Assembly: GCA_947253305.1 (NCBI GenBank)
Contig: CAMXYZ010000028.1
Coordinates: forward strand, 1 to 11,274
Direction of reading: 5' to 3'
Length of the DNA: 11,274 nucleotides
Source of the DNA: an uncultured Helcococcus sp.
GTDB taxonomy: Bacteria > Bacillota > Clostridia > Tissierellales > Peptoniphilaceae
The position numbers and the translations under genes are program-made. Position 1 is the stretch's first letter. Every line of letters starts with the position of its first letter. The notes under the pieces are model-generated. The model was not told the origin of the DNA. It saw only the letters and a list, made by a program, of their open reading frames with translations, and ran no database searches. Of this stretch, positions 6,918 to 11,274 are shown piece after piece.

Positions 6918-7817
6918 CTATTTCGTTAAATTAGGTCTATTCTCTCCACAAAAGAATAATCCCACAGTCCCTTGTCCAGTATGACTTCCAATAACTGGAC
7001 CAGTATTATAAATTCTTACCTTATCTTTTAAATTAGGAAATTTAGATTCTATGCTCTCCTTTAACTCTTGTGCTGAATCGATTGCAGAAGAATGAGAAAT
7101 AAAACATCCTCCTTCGTAATCTAATCCATTATCAGCATATTGTTCCATCTTTTCTAAAAACTCTTTAACTACTTTTTTCTTTCCTCGAGTCTTATTAAAT
7201 ACCTTAAGCTCACCTTTATTATTGAGATAAATCATAGGAATTATATTTAAAAACCCACCTACAATTGCTTCGGTTTTAGAAACTCTCCCTCCCTTTTGCA
7301 AGTAAGATAAATCTGTTGTATATATATAATGATGTACTTTTAATCTATTATTAATTATCCATTCTTTAACTTCTTCCATGGATAGACCTTCATCTTTAAG
7401 ATCGGCAGCCATATCAATCAATAATCCATACCCTGATGCTCCGGATAAGGAATCGACAAGAACTATATTTTTATCTTTATATTTTTCATTTATTTTATCC
7501 GCAGCTCTAACTGCATTTTCAAAAGATTTAGTCATGCCAGATGAAAAGTAAACATGTAATATATTGTCAGATTTTTCTAACAATTTCATAAAATATTCCT
7601 CATATTCCATTTCATTTATCTGTGTTGTAGACGCCAGATTTCCATTACTTAATTCTTTATAAAATTCTGGTAGAGTTTTTTCGTCTTTTCCCATTTCATC
7701 CTTATATAATTTTCCATTCAAAATATATGAGTATTCAATAACTTCTATATTTCTACTTCTCACATAATCATAGTTCAAATCTACGGTTGATTCGCAAGAA
7801 ATAATATAATTATTCAT
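6918..7817 (-). CDS. DegV family fatty acid-binding protein (FakB-like)
   Basis: DegV/FakB proteins bind one fatty acid and present it to the kinase FakA, which makes acyl-phosphate for phospholipid synthesis. From the ATG at 7817 the 299 residues show the family marks. These are the N-terminal strand with STVDL, STTQ (63-66, fatty-acid carboxylate contact), YFSSGMTKS (90-98), LSYLQKGGRVSK (170-181) and GPVIGSHTGQGTVGLFF (273-289). Length is normal. No fakA is in view, and Firmicutes often carry several degV copies, so the exact ligand is unknown. A GTG at 7823 would extend the frame by two codons, but it lies inside the GAGGTG Shine-Dalgarno, so it is rejected. It follows cutC after 78 bp and has its own predicted promoter. 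Confidence 0.94.
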   Translation of the reverse strand: MNNYIISCESTVDLNYDYVRSRNIEVIEYSYILNGKLYKDEMGKDEKTLPEFYKELSNGNLASTTQINEMEYEEYFMKLLEKSDNILHVYFSSGMTKSFENAVRAADKINEKYKDKNIVLVDSLSGASGYGLLIDMAADLKDEGLSMEEVKEWIINNRLKVHHYIYTTDLSYLQKGGRVSKTEAIVGGFLNIIPMIYLNNKGELKVFNKTRGKKKVVKEFLEKMEQYADNGLDYEGGCFISHSSAIDSAQELKESIESKFPNLKDKVRIYNTGPVIGSHTGQGTVGLFFCGENRPNLTK

Positions 7818-7822
7818 AATCA

Positions 7823-7828
7823 CACCTC
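7823..7828 (-). promoter_or_regulatory. degV ribosome binding site that decides the start
   Basis: The minus strand reads GAGGTG TGATT ATG. The GTG at 7823 that would start the longest frame partly overlaps this site, so the ATG at 7817, five bases downstream, is the start. Confidence 0.75.
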
Positions 7829-7858
7829 ATTAATTTCCCTGACACATTCTCTAATAAT

Positions 7859-7886
7859 ATTATACAAAAAATTAAAATTATAACAA
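7859..7886 (-). promoter_or_regulatory. Promoter of degV
   Basis: -35-like TTGTTA (7886-7881), a 16-bp spacer and -10 TATAAT (7864-7859) lie about 42 nt before the ATG. A second TG-extended TATAAT (7882-7877) overlaps the -35, so two start points are possible. No terminator is visible between cutC and this promoter, so degV may also be read from upstream. Confidence 0.55.
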
Positions 7887-7895
7887 AGTCTCTTA

Positions 7896-8630
7896 TTAAT
7901 CAATTTCATTCAATTGTCTAGCAAATTCTTTGACTTCTTTTGGATCATTTATTTGATATTTATTATTGTTAAACACTTTATAACTAACATTAAAACTAGT
8001 CGTATTATCTTCTCTGTACCCCTTGCATGAAGAATGAACATAATTTATACTAGTATTTTTTACAAATTCTTTTATATTTACACTATTTAATCCAGATCCA
8101 GCTATTATTTCAATTCTTCCGTCTGAATAATCTGATATTTCAATTAATTTATCAATACCTTCAATAGCATTCTTCTCTTGTCCAGAAGTAAGCACCCTAT
8201 CTACTTTAGCTTCTACTAAATCATCAATAGCTTTCTTATAATCTTTTGTATTATCAAAAGCTCTATGAAATACTGCAATCTTATTTTTATCGTGGATTCT
8301 ATTCACAAACTCCTTAGTTCTATCAATATCTATTTCGTAATTATGTGTTAAAAATCCGAAAGCAATTCCTGCAATATCTTCTTCAAGTAATATATCTAGT
8401 TCAAGTAACATAGCTTCATACTCTTCATTTGAATATAGAAAACCCGCAGGTCTACTTCTTACCATGCAAATTACATCTATATCGAAATCTTTAGTAATCG
8501 ACCTTACCATTCCAATACTTGGAGTTAATCCACCTAAATTTAATGCTAGATTTAATTCAACTGAATCATATCCAAATTCTTTTGCTAGTTTTGCGCCTTC
8601 ATACGATTCTATGCATAGTTCTTTTCTCAT
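7896..8630 (-). CDS. cutC: CutC family TIM-barrel protein
   Basis: CutC proteins are cytoplasmic TIM barrels named for copper tolerance in E. coli; the copper role is disputed and no reaction is established. From the ATG at 8630 the 244 residues carry the family pattern: KELCIES at the start, VELNLALNLGGLTPSIG, ICMVRSRPAGFLYS (the usual MxRPRxGDFxYS), FGFLT, VFHRAFD, VLTSGQ and IIAGSGLN (a late strand and phosphate-binding-like turn). Length is normal. No copper-site cysteine cluster is visible. The longest frame adds MKGAS, but those codons contain the AAGGAG Shine-Dalgarno, so that start is rejected. It follows cca with a 1-nt gap, so both are in one transcript. Confidence 0.93.
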   Translation of the reverse strand: MRKELCIESYEGAKLAKEFGYDSVELNLALNLGGLTPSIGMVRSITKDFDIDVICMVRSRPAGFLYSNEEYEAMLLELDILLEEDIAGIAFGFLTHNYEIDIDRTKEFVNRIHDKNKIAVFHRAFDNTKDYKKAIDDLVEAKVDRVLTSGQEKNAIEGIDKLIEISDYSDGRIEIIAGSGLNSVNIKEFVKNTSINYVHSSCKGYREDNTTSFNVSYKVFNNNKYQINDPKEVKEFARQLNEID

Positions 8631-8631
8631 A

Positions 8632-9999
8632 CTAGCTCCTTTCATTTATTTGATTAGCATACCTTATAGCCTCTTTTAATGCTGTATCTTTTCCTACTTG
8701 TGCCATTCTTAATTTCGTTATAAAGTCTATTATTTTTGAGAAATTATCGTTAACTTCTACACCTTTTTTTATTAAATCATTTCCATCAATATAATCCTCT
8801 TTCATAAGATTATTATAAATCTCTAGTCTTTCTAATAAAAATTCTTTTGATGATTTAGTTTCATATTCTGATATTTTTCCTTCATTATCAGCTTGAGCTA
8901 AATAGATTAAATCAATTGGCTCAATGGATTTATGAAACATCATATTAGTAGATTTAATTTTTGAATTGTCTCTAAAATACATATTCGGTTTCATATGTAA
9001 TTTAACCATGTTTTTTACATACTTTATTAATCTTTTTTCAGAACTCAATCTCTTTAGGAATCTTTCAGCTATATCCATCCCTATTATCTCATGTTGTAAT
9101 GAACGAATTTTTCCGTATACATTTGTAGTAGCTTCAATTTTTCCTAAATCGTGACAAAGTGCGGCTAATATAAAATAAAGAGGATTTGAAGCTTTGTCTC
9201 GATATTTTACCGCGGCATCTATAACCATCATTGTATGATTATATACATTTCCCTCTTTGTGATGTATTGAGCTTTGCTCAATATTTTGCAATTCTTTTAT
9301 TTCCTTGAACCAAAAATCTAAATGTCCCATACTGTCCAATTCATTAAAAAATATTGATGGTTTTTCTGATAGTAATAATGCTTTTTCTAGTTCAATCATT
9401 ATTCTTTCTTTAGATAATTTTGTTATATCTATTGTTCTGCACAAATCTTTCGTACTTTCAGCTATATTAAAATTAAATCTAGAAGAAAATTGACAAGCTC
9501 TTAATACCCTTAGAGGATCTTCAACAAATTTTTCATCATCAATATGTCTAATTATTCTATTTTTTATATCTTCTCGTCCAGCAAAATGATCTATAATTTC
9601 ACCTGTAATTATATTTTGCATTATTGAATTTATTGTAAAGTCTCTTCTCTTTGAAGCTTTATATGTTCCAATATTTTTGTCCACTAATACTTCAAAATCT
9701 GTATGTCCTTCACCAGTATTAGTCTCTAATCTAGGCATCGCAATATCAATATTATAACCAGCTAATGAAGTAATACCAAAGGACTTACCATAATTTAAAT
9801 CTGTTCCATATTTATTAATTATCCCCTCAAGAATATCATAATCTATGTCATGAACTTCTATATCTATATCGTGCTCTTCAGATATTGAATTTTCATCAAT
9901 TAATTTATCTCTAATATATCCACCCACATAATAGGCAGTTCCACCTTTTTTATTAATTTTCTGCGCTAGTTTAATTGACATGTCTAAACTTGAAATCAT
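8632..9999 (-). CDS. cca: CCA-adding enzyme (tRNA nucleotidyltransferase) with HD domain
   Basis: This enzyme builds or repairs the CCA end of tRNAs. The 455 residues have a class II nucleotidyltransferase head. GGYIRD is at 26-31, and the metal-binding pair Asp44/Asp46 in DIDIEV is at 44-49. RRDFTINSIM is at 118-127, EDPLRVLRA at 160-168 and the base-choosing SKERIMIELEKAL helix near 196-208. An HD phosphohydrolase domain follows, with His254 in YNHT and HD at 283-284 in CHDLGK. Poly(A) polymerase is the main alternative; the SKERIxxE motif favours CCA addition. Part of the C-terminus resembles the arm domain. It starts at ATG 9999 with AAGGAAA upstream. The plus-strand EIIA gene is divergent, 85 bp away. 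I see no clear promoter for cca in that gap. Confidence 0.94.
   Translation of the reverse strand: MISSLDMSIKLAQKINKKGGTAYYVGGYIRDKLIDENSISEEHDIDIEVHDIDYDILEGIINKYGTDLNYGKSFGITSLAGYNIDIAMPRLETNTGEGHTDFEVLVDKNIGTYKASKRRDFTINSIMQNIITGEIIDHFAGREDIKNRIIRHIDDEKFVEDPLRVLRACQFSSRFNFNIAESTKDLCRTIDITKLSKERIMIELEKALLLSEKPSIFFNELDSMGHLDFWFKEIKELQNIEQSSIHHKEGNVYNHTMMVIDAAVKYRDKASNPLYFILAALCHDLGKIEATTNVYGKIRSLQHEIIGMDIAERFLKRLSSEKRLIKYVKNMVKLHMKPNMYFRDNSKIKSTNMMFHKSIEPIDLIYLAQADNEGKISEYETKSSKEFLLERLEIYNNLMKEDYIDGNDLIKKGVEVNDNFSKIIDFITKLRMAQVGKDTALKEAIRYANQINERS
8636..8641 (-). promoter_or_regulatory. cutC ribosome binding site that decides the start
   Basis: The minus strand reads AAGGAG CTAGT ATG. The site lies inside the first codons of the longer frame from 8645 and contacts the end of cca, so the ATG at 8630 is the start and translation is likely coupled to cca. 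Confidence 0.8.
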
Positions 10000-10042
10000 A
10001 ATGATTTCCTTTCGTGTTTATATTTTATTATTGTTTATTTAA

Positions 10043-10051
10043 TGATATAAT
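10043..10051 (+). promoter_or_regulatory. Extended -10 promoter of the mannitol-type EIIA gene
   Basis: TGA TATAAT is a perfect -10 with the TG extension, 33 nt before the ATG at 10085. No good -35 is seen (TTTTAT at 10023-10028 is the best at 17 bp). The Shine-Dalgarno TAGGAGG is at 10074-10080. Confidence 0.6.
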
Positions 10052-10084
10052 ATACTAGAAATTAATAATAGTCTAGGAGGAGAA

Positions 10085-10525
10085 ATGGCAAAAATTGCAA
10101 TTGAAAAGGAAAATATTTTTTTAGATCTACAATCAACCACTAAAGAGGAAGCTATTAGGTTCGCAGGTAACAAATTAATCGAAGCAGGTTATGTTGCAGA
10201 TGGATATGTTGAATCTATGTTACATAGAGAAGATCTATTATCAACTTATATGAATTATGGTATTGCTATTCCTCATGGTGATAGAGAATCTCAAGCATTA
10301 ATTATACAATCAGGTATAGTTGTTTTACAATACAAAGATGGAATCGATTTTGGCAATGGAAATAAAGCTGAGATATTAATAGGGGCAGCAGGTAAAGGTA
10401 ATACACATCTAAAAATATTATCTGGCGTTGCTAGACTTGCTGAAGATCAAACACTTATCGATAAATTAATTACAGCAAATAGCGAAGAAGACATTTACAA
10501 CGAATTGATTAAATATATTAAGTAA
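10085..10525 (+). CDS. PTS EIIA component, mannitol/fructose superfamily (MtlF-like), stand-alone
   Basis: This is a cytoplasmic phosphocarrier of the PTS EIIA-2 family. The 146 residues are the normal length of a single domain. The phosphorylated His64 lies in GIAIPHGD (59-66), the family active site. IDFGNGNKAEILIGAA followed by HLKILSGVARL matches the mannitol-type layout. In a typical locus EIIA is near mtlA (EIICB), mtlR and mtlD; none is in view, and the next 750 bp to the right hold no convincing gene. It may therefore serve a distant permease or act in regulation (inference). It starts at ATG 10085, four bases after AGGAGG, and reads alone from its own extended -10 promoter. No strong terminator follows directly. 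The only hairpin nearby, 10648-10665, has its T tract on the other strand. Confidence 0.93.
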   Translation: MAKIAIEKENIFLDLQSTTKEEAIRFAGNKLIEAGYVADGYVESMLHREDLLSTYMNYGIAIPHGDRESQALIIQSGIVVLQYKDGIDFGNGNKAEILIGAAGKGNTHLKILSGVARLAEDQTLIDKLITANSEEDIYNELIKYIK

Positions 10526-10544
10526 AATAATTTAGGATGTAAAT

Positions 10545-10619
10545 ATTAAAAAGAATAAATTTTTATGGTATCTTATCGCTACTATAATTGGTTTTCTTGT
10601 AGCAATATTCGTATATTAA
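10545..10619 (+). CDS. Possible 24-residue membrane peptide with ATT start, or remnant
   Basis: After the EIIA stop the frame from 10536 to 10619 encodes KKNKFLWYLIATIIGFLVAIFVY. This is a Lys-rich N-terminus followed by one complete hydrophobic helix, ending in TAA. No ATG, GTG or TTG is in frame after the TAG at 10533-10535. An ATT at 10545 has AGGATGT before it with 4-8 nt spacing. It could be a real small membrane protein using a rare start, a start codon changed by mutation or error, or chance in AT-rich DNA. It is 19 nt downstream of the EIIA gene and in the same direction. I do not recognise it. Confidence 0.3.
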   Translation: MKKNKFLWYLIATIIGFLVAIFVY

Positions 10620-10633
10620 TTATTAATTAAAAT

Positions 10634-10665
10634 TTTAAAATAAAATAGGGCTAAATTAATAGCCC
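10634..10665 (-). terminator. Hairpin with T-rich tail on the minus strand
   Basis: GGGCTA (10648-10653), loop AATTAA, TAGCCC (10660-10665) form a 6-bp stem. The minus strand continues with TATTTTATTTT, whereas the plus strand continues with ATTAAACC. The terminator polarity is thus leftward, meaning that a leftward transcript may come from the repeat region to the right. The stem is short, so the call is moderate. Confidence 0.45.
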
Positions 10666-10689
10666 ATTAAACCACCGTATGTAGTTGAA

Positions 10690-10703
10690 TGGGAGTAGTC
10701 CCA
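10690..10703. repeat. Small hairpin before repeat copy 1
   Basis: TGGGA, loop GTAG, TCCCA form a 5-bp hairpin 8 nt before the conserved block of copy 1. Copy 2 has no counterpart, so this is either a copy-1 extra arm or unrelated. Bases 10620-10689 hold nothing else apart from the hairpin at 10648-10665. Confidence 0.4.
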
Positions 10704-10711
10704 CCATCTAT

Positions 10712-10815
10712 GGGTGACCGATGCGAAAGCATCGGTCATTTTCGAGACGAACGAAGTGAGTCCGAAAAACTAAGCGAGAAAACTCAGGAGAGTTTTCGAG
10801 AGGAAAGTGGTAAAA
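10712..10815. repeat. Structured repeat element, copy 1 (candidate noncoding RNA)
   Basis: Parts in plus orientation: conserved GGG, then a perfect 10-bp hairpin TGACCGATGC-GAAA-GCATCGGTCA (10715-10738, GNRA loop). Then TTTTCGAGAC, which closes a 9-bp arm with one bulged A by pairing with GTCCGAAAA (TTTTCG 10739-10744 and GAC 10746-10748 with GTC 10760-10762 and CGAAAA 10763-10768). The conserved linker AAAACTAAGCGA (10766-10777) shares its first bases with that arm. A second hairpin GAAAACTC-AGGA-GAGTTTTC (10778-10797) and the tail GAGAGGAAAGTGGTAAAA (10798-10815) follow. The stretch 10691-10820 has 62 G+C in 130 by hand count, far above its surroundings. There is no reading frame. The strand of any transcript is not settled. 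Confidence 0.8.
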
Positions 10816-10836
10816 ATGGCGAACTAGACTCGTTTC

Positions 10837-10887
10837 AAAAAGCCCTCGTTACGGAGTACTAAGGTACGCCTCACTGCGGGCTTTTTT
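10837..10887. terminator. Large bidirectional terminator-like hairpin between the repeat copies
   Basis: Outer stem AAAAAGCCC (10837-10845) with GGGCTTTTT (10878-10886) encloses an internal loop. The inner stem is GG (10853-10854) with CC (10869-10870) and GTAC (10856-10859) with GTAC (10864-10867), loop TAAG, with one A-G mismatch. The A tract and T run at the two ends allow termination in either direction. It lies 21 nt after copy 1 and 49 nt before copy 2 in plus orientation. Confidence 0.8.
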
Positions 10888-10936
10888 GTACTTCGTCTAT
10901 TTCATCCATTTTTCCTCACAAATTATCTTGAATTTA

Positions 10937-11115
10937 GGGTGACCGATGCATATGCATCGGTCATTTTCGAGACCACTCAGCCACTGCACCAGGCCTACCA
11001 GCTATTTCTGACGAAATAGGGTTAGGACTTCGCGTGGTGGGTCTTCCCATAGCCAGACGGGCTAGCACAAAACTAAGCGAAGAAACTGAAAGTTTCTGAG
11101 AGGACATTGGTAAAA
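10937..11115. repeat. Structured repeat element, copy 2 (candidate noncoding RNA, longer variable arm)
   Basis: The same order as copy 1. GGG and the TGACCGATGC/GCATCGGTCA hairpin (10940-10963) come first; the loop is ATAT, so the whole 24 nt is a perfect palindrome. TTTTCGAGAC (10964-10973) follows, then a 95-nt variable arm. In the arm, GACC (10971-10974) pairs with GGTC (11040-11043), CACCA (10987-10991) with TGGTG (11035-11039), CCTACC (10994-10999) with GGTTAGG (11020-11026, one bulge), and CTATTTC-TGAC-GAAATAG (11002-11019) is the tip. A side hairpin TAGCC-AGACG-GGCTA (11050-11064) precedes the linker AAAACTAAGCGA (11069-11080). The hairpin AGAAACT-GAA-AGTTTCT (11081-11097) and tail GAGAGGACATTGGTAAAA (11098-11115) close it. 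G+C is 90 of 180 over 10931-11110 by hand count. Confidence 0.8.
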
Positions 11116-11130
11116 TCATGTAAAATCAAT

Positions 11131-11157
11131 AGTTACAGAAGATTAAAAACTGTAACT
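11131..11157. other. 8-bp hairpin downstream of repeat copy 2
   Basis: AGTTACAG (11131-11138), an 11-nt A-rich loop, CTGTAACT (11150-11157) form a perfect 8-bp stem. Further on, GGAAC (11170-11174) can pair with GTTCC (11204-11208) around an AT-rich loop. With the terminator at 11236 these give a run of hairpins like a leader region, but no known riboswitch core is seen. No reading frame with a start and Shine-Dalgarno is evident in 11116-11235. Confidence 0.5.
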
Positions 11158-11235
11158 GGGATTAAAATGGGAACATTTGTTAAAAAGAATTAATTGAATA
11201 ATAGTTCCAAGTGGTTTACGTGAGGACAAAAAATT

Positions 11236-11265
11236 AGACCGTAGTTTAAAAGCTGCGGTCTTTTT
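11236..11265. terminator. Rho-independent terminator near the right end
   Basis: GACCGTAG (11237-11244), loop TTTAAAAG, CTGCGGTC (11253-11260) form an 8-bp stem with one U-G wobble (plus-strand RNA), extended by A11236-T11261 and followed by TTTTTG. On the minus strand the same hairpin is followed by TAATTTTTTG, so leftward use is possible too. On the plus strand it could end the repeat transcript or act as an attenuator for a gene beyond the window. Confidence 0.8.
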
Positions 11266-11274
11266 GTGTATATA

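Noticed and set aside
10565..10630. ATG-started 21-codon frame overlapping the small membrane peptide frame
   Set aside because: It has no Shine-Dalgarno and a composition without features; the other frame gives the coherent membrane helix.
10960..10990. tRNA-Ser/Leu-like D-arm string GGCTGAGTGGTC on the minus strand
   Set aside because: No acceptor stem, anticodon arm or GTTCGA T-loop follows; the adjoining sequence is the conserved repeat hairpin.
10978..10995. AGCCACTG as a cobalamin riboswitch motif
   Set aside because: The remaining B12-box and core elements are missing, and the bases are accounted for by the arm of repeat copy 2.
11098..11266. T-box riboswitch (TGGT strings after GAGAGGA, hairpins, then terminator)
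   Set aside because: The T-box antiterminator core TGGNACCGCG is absent, and no stem I with a GA motif and specifier loop can be recognised. TGGT strings alone are too common.
10690..11274. CRISPR array or insertion sequence
   Set aside because: There are only two unequal copies, no regular spacers, no transposase frame, and no target-site duplication that I could see.

Overview
The window is low-GC DNA (a hand count of 5461-5520 gives 19 G+C in 60) with strong AGGAGG ribosome binding sites, TG-N-TATAAT promoters and Firmicutes-type gene blocks. The order rqcP-divIC-tilS-ftsH is the Firmicutes block, but the sporulation genes yabP, yabQ and spoIIE and the usual hpt are absent. This suggests a non-sporulating low-GC Firmicute, perhaps an anaerobic coccus of the Peptoniphilaceae type; the taxonomy is inference. 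Bases 1-45 are not biological: they are an Illumina Nextera i7 adapter, so the true left end of the DNA is at base 46 and ftsH is cut there.

Layout. (1) 46-3654, minus strand: operon rqcP > divIC > tilS > ftsH (ribosome rescue/quality control, division, tRNA-Ile2 modification, membrane protease), with an extended -10 promoter near 3700. (2) 3826-6869: a divergent PTS locus. An EIICB of the N-acetylglucosamine type runs leftward. A TIM-barrel-like protein of unknown function and a glucose-type EIIA run rightward. Two good promoters face away from each other in about 170 bp, with a perfect 11-bp palindrome at the predicted nagE start point. The EIICB has no EIIA domain, so the divergently encoded EIIA is its likely phosphate donor. 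(3) 6918-9999, minus strand: cca (CCA-adding enzyme with HD domain) > cutC > degV/fakB. A bidirectional terminator separates degV from the PTS operon. (4) 10085-10525, plus strand: a single mannitol/fructose-type EIIA with no EIIB or EIIC in view, followed by a possible 24-codon membrane peptide that has no standard start codon.

(5) 10620-11274 has no convincing gene but is the most unusual part. It holds a two-copy element of about 48-50% G+C inside AT-rich DNA. Each copy has an invariant 10-bp hairpin, a variable arm (17 nt between conserved blocks in copy 1, 95 nt in copy 2), a conserved linker, a hairpin whose stem sequence differs while pairing is kept, and a conserved GAGAGGA...TGGTAAAA tail. 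Terminator-like hairpins lie between and beside the copies. This looks like a structured RNA or a mobile/repeat element rather than decayed coding DNA. I do not recognise it as a known riboswitch, T-box, tRNA, tmRNA, 6S or SRP RNA.

For tilS, divIC, nagE, degV and cutC the longest open frame begins upstream of or inside the Shine-Dalgarno sequence. The starts given here are the later ATG codons that the Shine-Dalgarno spacing supports.
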